64,000 bases of DNA, from the IMG/VR virus record IMGVR_UViG_3300005841_000032, positions 46,428 through 110,427 of that record; one strand, given 5' to 3'. This DNA comes from a virus. Position numbers and translations under genes: made by a program. Positions 19,117 through 27,339 of this stretch are shown here, piece after piece. The stretch's first letter is position 1; every line of letters begins with the position of its first letter. The notes under the pieces are model-generated. The model was given only the letters and a program-made list of their open reading frames with translations, did no database searches and had not been told where the DNA came from.

Positions 19117-19149
19117 GTTTTATTGTTTTTGTAACAAAACTAAATCAAA

Positions 19150-20358
19150 TTATTCTAATTTCAAAGGATAATTTTCAGTCTTTTTCTTAAAAATATAATC
19201 GCCGCAATAACCAGTTCTTCCACTTAAATTATTACTAATTGCACCCCTATTCAATCCATATTTTTCGGCTGCAAGATAAATGCCATCAAATTCTTCTATA
19301 AATAAAAGGGTATGACGATTATAAGCTAAAATATGTTTTATAGTTAAATGATATTTTATCTTTTTACGAATAAAGTCAATACCTAATTCATCCATATCTC
19401 TTTTCTTCCACCAAAAATAACCATGACAATAATGATCCTTTTTCATTTCTCTGTTAATATTAGATTGAATGTTTTTTCTACCAAGCGACAATGCAGCCGC
19501 AACTTCTCCTTTATGTTCAGCGACTACATTCCCCTCTTTATCAATTTGAACAATAATTGAAACTGGTTTTTCGCTTACTCTTTTTAACCAATTGTCATAA
19601 TCTTTATATTTTGGTATTGGAGTTATTTTTAAAGGGAAGTCTTCGCTCTTTTTCTTTACAAGGTGCTTGTCTTTTATGTATCTACGCACACCTTTCAAAA
19701 CTTTTGAAATATTGCTACGATGAGTGTTAAATTTTCTAGCACATTGTCTTAGCCCAACAATTTCTTCAATGAAATAACCAGTATGCATATCATACACTAG
19801 AATATGAGTTTTTAATTTTTTAGCCTTTTCGCTATTTGCATTAGCAATTCTAAGTTTCTCTCTAAATTCATCTGTTTTACGAAACGCTGTTACTCTTTCT
19901 ACAAATTCTTCTTGCTGCCACAAAATTCTTAGTGTTTTATTTCTTTTATCAATGCTTATTTGACTCTGTTTTTTAGGCTTGTGACTATACGTATAACCAC
20001 GCATATCATTAACGCTGGGCTTTATATTAAAGCCATATTTATGAAACCTGTAATCATTCCATTTAGAATCTATATATTCTTGAGCATACAAAAATATATC
20101 TAAATACAATTGCTCTGTTTTAAATTGAATATTTATATCAGTATACTCAAGAATGTAGGCTCTAAATGAAGATTCTCCATAATTATCAAATGCCTCTAAC
20201 AACAAATTGTTTGGATGATAACTCCCCCTTAATGCAGATATATGCGCTCCAATTCTATTCTTAACATCGTAAGAAGAGCCTATATAAATTCTATTATCTT
20301 TTAGGCATTCTATACAATATACTCCCGATTCACCCCTAATATTGTCTTCAATTTGCAT
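19150..20358 (-). CDS. GIY-YIG homing endonuclease
   Basis: 402 residues. N-terminal GIY-YIG core: GVYCIE at residues 13-18 and RIYIGSS at about 24-30, followed by the conserved Arg in KNRIGAHI. Two C-terminal DNA-binding pieces of NUMOD1 type (HILVYDMHTGYFIEE and a second copy KHILAYNRHTLLFIEE, about 140 residues apart) each followed by a helix-turn-helix (CARKFNTHRSNISKVL, AAEKYGLNRGAISNNL). The duplication would give contacts to a long target. Inserted right after the capsid gene, between its terminator and the next head gene. Confidence 0.88.
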   Translation of the reverse strand: MQIEDNIRGESGVYCIECLKDNRIYIGSSYDVKNRIGAHISALRGSYHPNNLLLEAFDNYGESSFRAYILEYTDINIQFKTEQLYLDIFLYAQEYIDSKWNDYRFHKYGFNIKPSVNDMRGYTYSHKPKKQSQISIDKRNKTLRILWQQEEFVERVTAFRKTDEFREKLRIANANSEKAKKLKTHILVYDMHTGYFIEEIVGLRQCARKFNTHRSNISKVLKGVRRYIKDKHLVKKKSEDFPLKITPIPKYKDYDNWLKRVSEKPVSIIVQIDKEGNVVAEHKGEVAAALSLGRKNIQSNINREMKKDHYCHGYFWWKKRDMDELGIDFIRKKIKYHLTIKHILAYNRHTLLFIEEFDGIYLAAEKYGLNRGAISNNLSGRTGYCGDYIFKKKTENYPLKLE

Positions 20359-20373
20359 AAATGCAAAAATAAA

Positions 20374-20404
20374 AAAGAGACACTAATTTTCATAGCGTCT
20401 CTTT
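20374..20404 (-). terminator. Terminator after major capsid gene
   Basis: On the minus strand AAAGAGAC..GTCTCTTT forms an 8-bp stem (one further pair past a mismatch) with a TTTTTTATTTTT tract following. It separates capsid from the GIY-YIG gene. Confidence 0.6.
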
Positions 20405-20432
20405 CGATAAAACCTTTATTTATTGTTGCTTA

Positions 20433-21941
20433 CTAAGCTGCAACGAAAGGTCCAATGTTAATATAGCGAACCATCTTCTTCTGAGCCACCAATACAGGAG
20501 TTCCCCATTGGTAAACCATGAAATTATTTGCTGGCCCGGTAATGCCAAAATCTAGACGACTGATAGGCCCCAGTTGCTTAAAATAGTTGACCTCTTCTTG
20601 CATAGCTTCAATGAAACCATTTTCAGTATCTGGTAAGAACCTATTACGATCCCTAACTACTCCTGCTGCTGCTCCATCATAACCTTGTGTCAATTGAGCC
20701 GCACTTACTTTGAAGATAGGATAAAATTCTACCTGACTTGTAGCTGCATTTGTTACAGTCGAGATCTTCGAACGATACACTACATAATGGCTAGGAGTAA
20801 ATGTACCCGCGCCCGCTGTCCAGCTTAAATCTACCGATTGACCTGCTGTCAATGTCACTTTATTAGTATCTCCACCTAAAATTCTAACTGGGCTTTCACC
20901 ATATTGATTTGCTGCTGATACTCCATAGAACACTGTTCCAAGTGCGCCCGTATGAGCTTCACCTGCTGCAAAACGAGACTTGCCATCTGTGCCAGTCAAT
21001 GCTGCGCTTACTGAAACTGGAGTTGCAGGAGCCTTACCGCTAGTTGCCGAATCTGTTGCCAGACGGAAACCGGGAGTCTTCATAAACAAATCTTGTTTCA
21101 ATGCTACTTCACCGAAAGTAGTATCAACTGCTTTAGGATTGCTACCAGCTACGCCACGATAACCACTTGATCCTAAAAGAATCCTTTGACGCTCATAGTA
21201 ATCTTTTGCAAAACCTGCAAGTACTGTAGGGGGAGCATAGAAAGTATCTACTGTCCCGAATGCTGCATAAATGTTCTGTGAACCATCTTCAAAATCTTGT
21301 TGACGAATACTTGCGCCACGAAGGTCAATTACTGCTGGGCTATCTTGCCATGCATCCAAAGTAGGATACAAATCTCCTGAGCTTGCACCAATGCGGGCGT
21401 GTTGAGCAAACAAGCTATTGAATTCAAGTGAATTCATGTTGCTGTCTGCTTTAGTCAATGAGTTAGCAGTCTTGCGAACAACCCACATTGTTTTGTTCTT
21501 TACTTCTTGTGCCATTGCATCGACATAAGAACGAACTTTTTGAGCTTGAAGAGTTACGCTACCCATGATCTGGATATACTTAACCAATTCAGCTCTACGT
21601 CTGTAAACAGAATCTTCAAGGTCAGGCGTTTCACCCTCTGCATAAAATCCGCCACGATCGAAACCATACGATTCAAGCTGAATATATTCTTCAACTGTGT
21701 TCATTGCATCCAGTTTAGGAATATCATAGTACAGTTTTACCTGTTCCATTTTGAAATCTAAAAGACGCAATGTCTTTTCAAGAGATTCTACTTTAAGCGG
21801 CTCTTGTGTTAAAGCAAGATCATTGGTATCACGACCTGTGATATTGCCAGCTTGCATAGCTTTAATAAGTTCACTCACTTCCGATTGACTAGCGAATGCA
21901 CCGCCCAATTCTGTTTCTTGATAATGATTAAGTTCGACCAT
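20433..21941 (-). CDS. Major capsid protein with inserted Ig/FN3-like domain
   Basis: 502 residues. The gene sits in the classic protease, scaffold, capsid order. Residues 27-56 share 20 of 30 positions with a segment of the prohead protease. Residues about 295-410 (from APATPVSVSAALTG through WTAGAGTFTPSHYVVYRS) look like an Ig or fibronectin III-like domain inserted in the capsid fold; such insertions decorate capsid surfaces. Aromatic C-terminus. No exact GTATTTTTAA box directly upstream, so it may be read from the scaffold promoter. Confidence 0.82.
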   Translation of the reverse strand: MVELNHYQETELGGAFASQSEVSELIKAMQAGNITGRDTNDLALTQEPLKVESLEKTLRLLDFKMEQVKLYYDIPKLDAMNTVEEYIQLESYGFDRGGFYAEGETPDLEDSVYRRRAELVKYIQIMGSVTLQAQKVRSYVDAMAQEVKNKTMWVVRKTANSLTKADSNMNSLEFNSLFAQHARIGASSGDLYPTLDAWQDSPAVIDLRGASIRQQDFEDGSQNIYAAFGTVDTFYAPPTVLAGFAKDYYERQRILLGSSGYRGVAGSNPKAVDTTFGEVALKQDLFMKTPGFRLATDSATSGKAPATPVSVSAALTGTDGKSRFAAGEAHTGALGTVFYGVSAANQYGESPVRILGGDTNKVTLTAGQSVDLSWTAGAGTFTPSHYVVYRSKISTVTNAATSQVEFYPIFKVSAAQLTQGYDGAAAGVVRDRNRFLPDTENGFIEAMQEEVNYFKQLGPISRLDFGITGPANNFMVYQWGTPVLVAQKKMVRYINIGPFVAA

Positions 21942-21974
21942 GTTTATTATTCAGCTTAAAAAATTCTTTATTGA

Positions 21975-22694
21975 TTACTTAGTTAAAACAATTTTATGAT
22001 TATCCTTCAAAAATCTCTGAATACGTGCGCTAGTTTCAGTATCAGGAATTGATTGCAATTCAACATACGTTACAGCCTTCTTGAAGAAATTATCTACAAT
22101 TCCTTTTTCTTTATCTTCCAATGCTTTTTCTAAAAGAAGTTCAGCTACTTGTGAACGATCATTTTTATTAGAAAGACTCATTACAGTTTCATTCTTTTTA
22201 CTTTTATCAGAATTGTCTCCACCTTTTTCAAGGAAATTTGTAGTAGTTACTGACTTACGCTCACCCATGGGCTGCTTTTCAAGTATGCCTACTTTCTTGC
22301 CCAAAACTGTATTAAATTCTTCTGCCTTTTCAAGTTTCTCAGACAATTTGTCAATTACTTCATCTTTTGATTTAATGAGAGTGCCAAGAGCTTCAAATTT
22401 TTCATTGAACTTGTCTACGATTGATTTTTCTAGCGCATCAGTATTAAATGGCTTTACCTCTTCTGATTTTACAATTTCTTTTACAGTAGTATCGCCTTCC
22501 ATTTTTGCTTTTAGCTCTTGAGCTTTTTGCAAAACATCTGCGTATTCTTTTTCAATAGTTGCTTTAGCTTCTTCTGCTTTTTTCAATTCATCTTGTTTTG
22601 CTTTTTCTTCGACCGTTGGTTCAAATGCCTTCTTCAAGCCAAGTGCTATTTCCGCTTTCTCAATTGCCTCTTTAGAAACTTTAGTAACTTCCAT
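21975..22694 (-). CDS. Capsid scaffolding protein
   Basis: 239 residues, acidic and almost all helical with long heptad stretches (EEKAKQDELKKAEEAKATIE; DKLSEKLEKAEEFN). A Lys/Glu-rich coiled coil directly upstream of the capsid gene and downstream of the protease is the typical scaffold. The C-terminal 60 residues (ELLLEKALEDKEKG onward) would bind the capsid subunit. Assigned by composition and order. Confidence 0.62.
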   Translation of the reverse strand: MEVTKVSKEAIEKAEIALGLKKAFEPTVEEKAKQDELKKAEEAKATIEKEYADVLQKAQELKAKMEGDTTVKEIVKSEEVKPFNTDALEKSIVDKFNEKFEALGTLIKSKDEVIDKLSEKLEKAEEFNTVLGKKVGILEKQPMGERKSVTTTNFLEKGGDNSDKSKKNETVMSLSNKNDRSQVAELLLEKALEDKEKGIVDNFFKKAVTYVELQSIPDTETSARIQRFLKDNHKIVLTK

Positions 22695-22718
22695 GAAAAA
22701 ATTTTTATTTCTTTAATT

Positions 22719-22728
22719 TTAAAAATAC
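22719..22728 (-). promoter_or_regulatory. GTATTTTTAA box upstream of scaffold and capsid
   Basis: Exact box 24 nt before the scaffold ATG. It likely drives the scaffold-capsid transcript that ends at the terminator 20374-20404. Confidence 0.55.
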
Positions 22729-22772
22729 TACTTTTTTATTATGTTTTCCCTTAATCAAAATTTTGCTAAATG

Positions 22773-24074
22773 TTACTTTGAAATAAATTCATTCAATTGA
22801 TCATTTGTCATTGCTGCTCTTTTTTTATCAGCTTCCCATCTATTGCAACAAGCATTTGGATGAATTTTATTGGGAGTATCTCCATCACTATCCTTATCAA
22901 CTTTTAAACATGACATTTTATCAATAATAAAATATTCACATCTCTTACATGAAAAGCCAGTATTATTTTCATTATACCCCGCTTCTTGTTTAGACACTAT
23001 TCCAAGCCAAGGTATTATAGGAGTATTTTCTCCCTTAGGGTCCATATGCATCCAAAATCCACAAGATCCAAATGGCTTTATACTTTCAGAAGCCCCCAAC
23101 ACAGCACATTTATTTGATTTGTTTTTACTAAAGACGCATTTATCGCACGTATACTGCGTTTCTGGCCTAAACATATATAAAGCAGCTTCCTTAGGGATTA
23201 GATTGGTCTTTTTTTTTACTATTTCAGTATCGCCTAAACCTTTTTCAATCTTATTAATTATACTCCATGTATTCTTGCATGACTCTTCGTCCATGCCATA
23301 AGTATCAATTAAATATGTAAGAACTTCTGCTTTGCTAAGCTCTTCTGATTCTATAGGTGTATCTTTCTTCTTTTTTTTCTTTTTGCCTTCTAACGAACCT
23401 TCTTTTAATGATTCTTGAGTTAGCGGTTTATCTATTGTTTCTGTTCCGGTTATGTTTCCGGCTGCCATTGCTTTTTCGATATTTAATTCCTTGTCAACCG
23501 TAGTACGTTCACCATTTTCATTTACGGTATCGATAATAAAATCACTACCGATTTCCGTTTCATATTCAGGAGATTCACCTTTAGTAATTATTACACTAGT
23601 GCCCTTGCATTTTGGATGAGGAGCGATAGCTAATCCATGAATTGTACTTTTTTTAATTCTCCTCTTGTCTTTCGGGTCACGCAATAAACCTTCACCCTCT
23701 ATAGAGTACCCTAACTTTCTGCTAGAAGAACTTTTAGATAATGTTTTTGTTAAATCAAATACCTTCTTTGCCATTTCTGATCCAGAATATAATTTTGATT
23801 TAACCATTAGTTTACCATCTTTTTTTTCAAATGAAAGCGGTTCACCTATAATCATTGATGGGTCTTTGTGCCCCAAATGGTTCCAGTTAACGAAGCCGCG
23901 GTGCATTAACTTAGTTAAGTCCATCCCATCAACTTCCAAAATATCTCCATCTAAATCGGCTCCCGTAGTTTCATCACTTACTACTCCGCCTACGATCATT
24001 ACTTCGTCACCATTTTCATCCGTAGACTTTTCAAGAATATCAAAGGGTACGAAATAGGAAAATTTATCATTCAT
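22773..24074 (-). CDS. Prohead protease fused to cysteine-rich C-terminus
   Basis: 433 residues from ATG 24072-24074, which overlaps the stop of the GIY-YIG gene. N-terminal protease domain (about residues 10-170): VNWNHLG supplies the likely catalytic His and RKLGYSIEG the likely Ser, as in the S78 / U35-type phage prohead proteases. After it, residues 201-230 share 20 of 30 positions with the capsid N-terminus, followed by a run of seven Lys. The C-terminal 110 residues hold two CxxC-type clusters (YTCDKCVF, FSCKRCEYF, NACCNRW) that look metal-binding. The C-terminal extension is unusual for a prohead protease. Confidence 0.78.
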   Translation of the reverse strand: MNDKFSYFVPFDILEKSTDENGDEVMIVGGVVSDETTGADLDGDILEVDGMDLTKLMHRGFVNWNHLGHKDPSMIIGEPLSFEKKDGKLMVKSKLYSGSEMAKKVFDLTKTLSKSSSSRKLGYSIEGEGLLRDPKDKRRIKKSTIHGLAIAPHPKCKGTSVIITKGESPEYETEIGSDFIIDTVNENGERTTVDKELNIEKAMAAGNITGTETIDKPLTQESLKEGSLEGKKKKKKKDTPIESEELSKAEVLTYLIDTYGMDEESCKNTWSIINKIEKGLGDTEIVKKKTNLIPKEAALYMFRPETQYTCDKCVFSKNKSNKCAVLGASESIKPFGSCGFWMHMDPKGENTPIIPWLGIVSKQEAGYNENNTGFSCKRCEYFIIDKMSCLKVDKDSDGDTPNKIHPNACCNRWEADKKRAAMTNDQLNEFISK

Positions 24075-25128
24075 AATAACTCCATTTAAATTTTTTACAT
24101 AAGCCATCTCTTCTAATTGAATTTCCAATCGCAGATGGCGAAACATCAAATTTCTTAGCTGCTGAACTCAATGATTTAAATACCTCAATTATTTCAAATG
24201 TTTTAGGATTTAATTGAGCTACTGATTTCTCAAAGTGAGGTGCGGGTATGGACTTGCCTTTATTCCAAACAGACTTATCGGCATTCAATGTTACCAATTT
24301 GAACAATAACTCTTCGCTAAAATCTTTTTCTCTAATCCAAATGCTCTTATTACAACTGTTAGTTTTGCCCCTTGCATTGTTATTAATAGCTACCGGATCA
24401 ATGCTATAAAATTTTCCTGCTAATAGAGATGAATCAAATTCGTTTATTTTATTCCCCTTCAAATCAAATTCGAATAGCTTGTAGCCCTTTTTCTTTGCAA
24501 GAATAATTTGTCTTAGTTTTTCTTTTGTTTCATCAGACTGCTTTTTACCTAAATGACTTTGTCTATTTCTTTCAATTTGGTCAGGCGTACACTTTTTACC
24601 AAGCATGCCGCTAGGTTTCCCTAAATGCTTGATTCTATTTTTTTCTTTTGCTTCGTCAGTATGCTTGCCTTTAAATCCAGTTGACCAAGTGCCATTTTTT
24701 AATTTAGTCGCTAAACTCTTTTCTATTGACTCTTTAGGCATTTTATAGCCAGCGCTAGTTTCGCCTCCATTAGTGAGATTAGTTAGCGGCCCCCTTTTTA
24801 AATCTGCTCGGCCAATAACTTTTACTAAATATTTTTCACTCTGGTTAGCAACGTTATTTGATAATCCATTATTCAACTGAATAATTATAGGCTCCAAACC
24901 TTCATTAATAATTGCCCTTATGGTATTTTGTTTGTGACTATTTTTTTTATAAGTTTCGCTAAATGATTCCCATAGATGAGCCGTTTTTCTATCACCCTCT
25001 CCACGACCAACATAAAAAGGTTGCGCTGGAAGAATAATATCTATTCCGGGAATTTTATATAGAATCCTTTTTCTAGGATCGCAGTAGACGTAATTGTAAA
25101 ATCGATTAGACGTGTTAACTAAGTTCAC
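24067..25128 (-). CDS. LEM-3-like GIY-YIG homing endonuclease, GTG start
   Basis: 353 residues with GTG at 25126-25128, chosen because the GTATTTTTAA box is 4 nt upstream and the longer frame passes through a terminator. The N-terminus has YNYVYCDPRKR and PFYVGRGEGDR, the variant GIY-YIG motif of the LEM-3-like group (Y-x-YVG instead of YIG). The middle carries repeated NUMOD3-type pieces (SDETKEKLRQ, DEAKEKNRIKHLG) and the end a NUMOD1/HTH piece (AAKKFDVSPSAIGNSI). Inserted between the protease gene and its original upstream gene. Confidence 0.85.
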   Translation of the reverse strand: MNLVNTSNRFYNYVYCDPRKRILYKIPGIDIILPAQPFYVGRGEGDRKTAHLWESFSETYKKNSHKQNTIRAIINEGLEPIIIQLNNGLSNNVANQSEKYLVKVIGRADLKRGPLTNLTNGGETSAGYKMPKESIEKSLATKLKNGTWSTGFKGKHTDEAKEKNRIKHLGKPSGMLGKKCTPDQIERNRQSHLGKKQSDETKEKLRQIILAKKKGYKLFEFDLKGNKINEFDSSLLAGKFYSIDPVAINNNARGKTNSCNKSIWIREKDFSEELLFKLVTLNADKSVWNKGKSIPAPHFEKSVAQLNPKTFEIIEVFKSLSSAAKKFDVSPSAIGNSIRRDGLCKKFKWSYYE

Positions 25129-25132
25129 GTCC

Positions 25133-25142
25133 TTAAAAATAC
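25133..25142 (-). promoter_or_regulatory. GTATTTTTAA box 4 nt before GTG
   Basis: Box is followed by GGAC and the GTG of the homing endonuclease gene. Terminator lies 22 bp upstream. The same promoter would also serve the overlapping protease gene. Confidence 0.6.
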
Positions 25143-25163
25143 GAAAGTCTATAAAAACAAAAA

Positions 25164-25189
25164 CCCCTTGCCTATTTCTAAGCAAGGGG
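25164..25189 (-). terminator. Rho-independent terminator
   Basis: Stem CCCCTTGC / GCAAGGGG with a 10-nt loop, followed by TTTTTGTTTTT on the minus strand. Ends the 61-residue gene unit. Confidence 0.8.
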
Positions 25190-25222
25190 CCGCAACTCCT
25201 TTTCAGTTTCTATTTTACATTT

Positions 25223-25408
25223 TTACCAGCCGCTGTTTTCTTTGTTCATTTCGTTCACTTCCATTCGCAAACGTTCAAGATTTGCTGTGATTGTTTCAGG
25301 AATGTAATTCTTAAACATTGCGTCCCAAATAGCATACAATGTGTCGCTGTCACCTTTATCTTTATAAATACTAACTTTGAATCTTTTCATGATTATCGTT
25401 TGTTTCAT
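25223..25408 (-). CDS. Small protein, own promoter region and terminator
   Basis: 61 residues (MKQTIIMKRFKVSIYKDKG). A GGAGG lies 1 nt before the first ATG; a second ATG six codons on would be at 18 nt. It is a single-gene unit: a leader shared with 46.05 kb stands upstream and a strong terminator downstream. Isolated expression is unusual in this operon-rich genome and fits a regulator or a moron, but no domain is recognised. Confidence 0.6.
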   Translation of the reverse strand: MKQTIIMKRFKVSIYKDKGDSDTLYAIWDAMFKNYIPETITANLERLRMEVNEMNKENSGW

Positions 25409-25496
25409 ACCTCCAATAACGACAAAAGTTGCCGCTTGGACAACTTTTTAAAAGAAATTTTTAAAATATTTTTTGCTAAAAAATTTAGCAATATCA
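25409..25496 (-). promoter_or_regulatory. Leader shared with 46.05 kb, AT-rich repeat copy B
   Basis: Minus strand carries TTTTAAAA, TTGTCC, then 16 nt, CGTTATT, GGAGGTATGA. The same elements at the same spacing occur before the gene at 46031. Further upstream (25441-25493) it matches the intergenic repeat at 15533-15591 and has an inverted repeat TTGCTAAA / TTTAGCAA. Candidate promoter of a class other than the GTATTTTTAA type. Confidence 0.5.
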
Positions 25497-25739
25497 TTAG
25501 TCTACTGTTTGTTTTTCTTCTTTTTTTCTTAGATTTTTCTTTTTTTTCCTCATTAACATTTCTACGCTCTAATTCACGCTTTGCCGACCCCCCCTTATAT
25601 GTTGATCTGGATGCAACTTAGTAACTTTTTTAAGCGATTCCTGAGAAGTGTTTTCAGCATGAGTTATAAGATCGGGAATCTTGTAAATATAATTTATCTT
25701 TTCGTTTTTACCTTGTTCTTTTTTAATATCCTTGGCTTT
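25497..25739 (-). pseudogene. Frameshifted helical gene or extension of NUDIX gene
   Basis: An open frame KKEQGKNEKINYIYKIPDL to THAENTSQESLKKV follows the NUDIX gene, but has no ATG, and it stops after a run of seven G at 25588-25594. One more base there would continue it as GGSAKRELERRNVNEEKKEK, and one more A-run indel gives a natural end TVD-stop at 25497. Most likely one charged helical protein, or C-terminal extension of the NUDIX protein, broken by homopolymer indels. Confidence 0.4.
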
Positions 25740-25746
25740 TTATAAA

Positions 25747-26784
25747 TCAAAAAAAACCTTCTGCCTTTTGAATAGTAGGAACTGAATCTATATTTAATTC
25801 AGGAAACTCCATTGCGATCAAATGATCTTTTAAATCAAAGAATAAATCAGCATCCATCCATTCATCTGATTTCATCCATTTAGCATTCTGGCTTTCACCG
25901 TCAAGTATTGCTACTTCACCTTGTGGATAAGCAGATAAATAAAATGCCCACTTTTTATCATCGCATTTAGCTTTACCTATGATCCACATTGATGATGGAT
26001 CGCATTCTAAATTTGCTTCTTCTTTAAGTTCTCTTGCGGCTGCTTGGTTAATACTTTCGCCTTCGTCGATATGACCTCCCGGTAAACACCATTGATTAGG
26101 TGCAACATCTTTTGCACTTGCTCTTTGAAGGAAAAGAATTTTTCCATCTTTCTTTACAATTACATTTGCATAATGTCCTTCAAAAGTAACGGCTTTTTCT
26201 ATTGTTTCTTCCACAATAGGTTCAGCTTCGCTTTTTTTTTGCTCTATCTGTTTTTTTTCAAATAGATCACTATCCGCTTTAACAATTAAATCAATAGATG
26301 TCACGATAGCACGAAGTTGATTTGTTACCTCTTCACCTTTAATTAAGCTCGTTTCTTGCCACGTTGACATTATATCTCCAATAGCCCTTTGTTCTTCTTC
26401 TGAAAGCAATGAAGTTAATTCAATAGATTTGCTTAATATTTCAGCTTCTAAATTATCTTTTTGATCTTGTTTATGATTTATTTTATCAGTTAGTTCTTTT
26501 GCTTTTCCTAAGAAATCATTAGTGATTCTATCTAATCTATCACTTAATGATTTCTTATTATAACTGCCTTCACTAGAACCTTTTTCAATCAATTTTTCAC
26601 AAGCTTGAATTTTTAATTCAAAATCATTTGAAACTGAATCAAATTCTACTTGAGCCTTTTTTAACTCTGATCTTAATTCAACCAATTCTCCGTCTACTTT
26701 TTCAAAAGTATCTATTGACTGTTCGTCTTCAAGAACAATACTCTTAATACCAGCCCACTCTCTTATTTTATTTAAAAAACTCAT
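25747..26784 (-). CDS. Coiled-coil protein fused to NUDIX hydrolase domain
   Basis: 345 residues. Residues about 20-190 form a long charged coiled coil; residues 203-340 are a NUDIX domain with the box at 236-259, GGHIDEGESINQAAARELKE followed by EANL. The box fits Gx5Ex7REUxEE except the last Gly is Asn. NUDIX enzymes hydrolyse nucleoside diphosphates linked to another group. The fusion to a scaffold-like coiled coil and its place in the capsid operon suggest it may be packed in the prohead. The last codons lie in a run of eight T, which could hide an extension. Confidence 0.8.
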   Translation of the reverse strand: MSFLNKIREWAGIKSIVLEDEQSIDTFEKVDGELVELRSELKKAQVEFDSVSNDFELKIQACEKLIEKGSSEGSYNKKSLSDRLDRITNDFLGKAKELTDKINHKQDQKDNLEAEILSKSIELTSLLSEEEQRAIGDIMSTWQETSLIKGEEVTNQLRAIVTSIDLIVKADSDLFEKKQIEQKKSEAEPIVEETIEKAVTFEGHYANVIVKKDGKILFLQRASAKDVAPNQWCLPGGHIDEGESINQAAARELKEEANLECDPSSMWIIGKAKCDDKKWAFYLSAYPQGEVAILDGESQNAKWMKSDEWMDADLFFDLKDHLIAMEFPELNIDSVPTIQKAEGFF

Positions 26785-27116
26785 TAAGTTCTTGGATAAA
26801 CACCACTAGTCATATGTTGCGAAGAATCTGATTGTGCACCATCATGTATAATAAAAAATGTCTGATCACAAGCGCTAATTATACTCAAAGGATATGGAAC
26901 GCGCCCCTTGGCCACAGACATATTTGCAAACGCATTGCCGTGCTTGTCTTTGCCACTAATTATCGCATCTGCATTTACATGAATTTTAAAGTAAGCCAAT
27001 TCATATCCTAGAGATGCACTTACCTGCTTGTTTGCATTAACTATTCCCGGTTCAATATAACTACCATCAGGAATAATTACACTATCATTAGCTCTTTTTG
27101 GCTGTAAACTTTTCAT
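26784..27116 (-). CDS. Possible head decoration protein
   Basis: 110 residues, beta-rich with no charged helices (GSYIEPGIVNANKQVSASLG). It overlaps the NUDIX gene start by 1 bp and lies in the capsid region. A capsid decoration or stabilising role is possible from size and fold type. Not identified. Confidence 0.45.
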   Translation of the reverse strand: MKSLQPKRANDSVIIPDGSYIEPGIVNANKQVSASLGYELAYFKIHVNADAIISGKDKHGNAFANMSVAKGRVPYPLSIISACDQTFFIIHDGAQSDSSQHMTSGVYPRT

Positions 27117-27119
27117 TGA

Positions 27120-27320
27120 TTAAGAAGTAGTTACTGTTTTCCAAGATGTATTTTCTTTTACTTTCAATTTGTTAGTTGTAGTGTTATAATAAATAGATGC
27201 AGCATTAGCAACCCCATTTGCAACGGCTGCATCCGCTGCCGCATCGCTAGCAAATTTAGGAATTTCAAGCAGTTGCCCCTTAGTTGTTTGTGCTGATTTT
27301 TGTTTAGCAGAAGATTTCAT
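27120..27320 (-). CDS. Small fibre-like protein with Ala-rich repeat
   Basis: 66 residues. Lys/Ser/Gln-rich N-terminus, then SDAAADAAVANGVANAASIYYNTTTNKLKV, cited here as two parts: the Ala-rich ADAAVANG segment and the YYNTTTNKLKV segment. The latter is a recurring motif at the end of phage fibre and head-fibre heads. A GTATTTTTAA box lies 19 nt upstream. Confidence 0.5.
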   Translation of the reverse strand: MKSSAKQKSAQTTKGQLLEIPKFASDAAADAAVANGVANAASIYYNTTTNKLKVKENTSWKTVTTS

Positions 27321-27339
27321 TTTGATAGTTTAATTATCT

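Noticed and set aside
18563-19171. 202-codon plus-strand frame across the terminator and the 128-residue gene
   Set aside because: It runs through a strong terminator hairpin and a promoter box, and opposes two well-supported minus-strand genes.
22081-22521. 146-codon plus-strand frame opposite the scaffold gene
   Set aside because: Reverse complement of a Lys/Glu coiled coil gives Phe/Ser/Leu-rich frames; no supporting signals.
25112-25621. 169-codon plus-strand frame at 25.1-25.6 kb
   Set aside because: Phe/Leu-rich, crosses a terminator, two regulatory sequences and a minus-strand gene; best read as a shadow.
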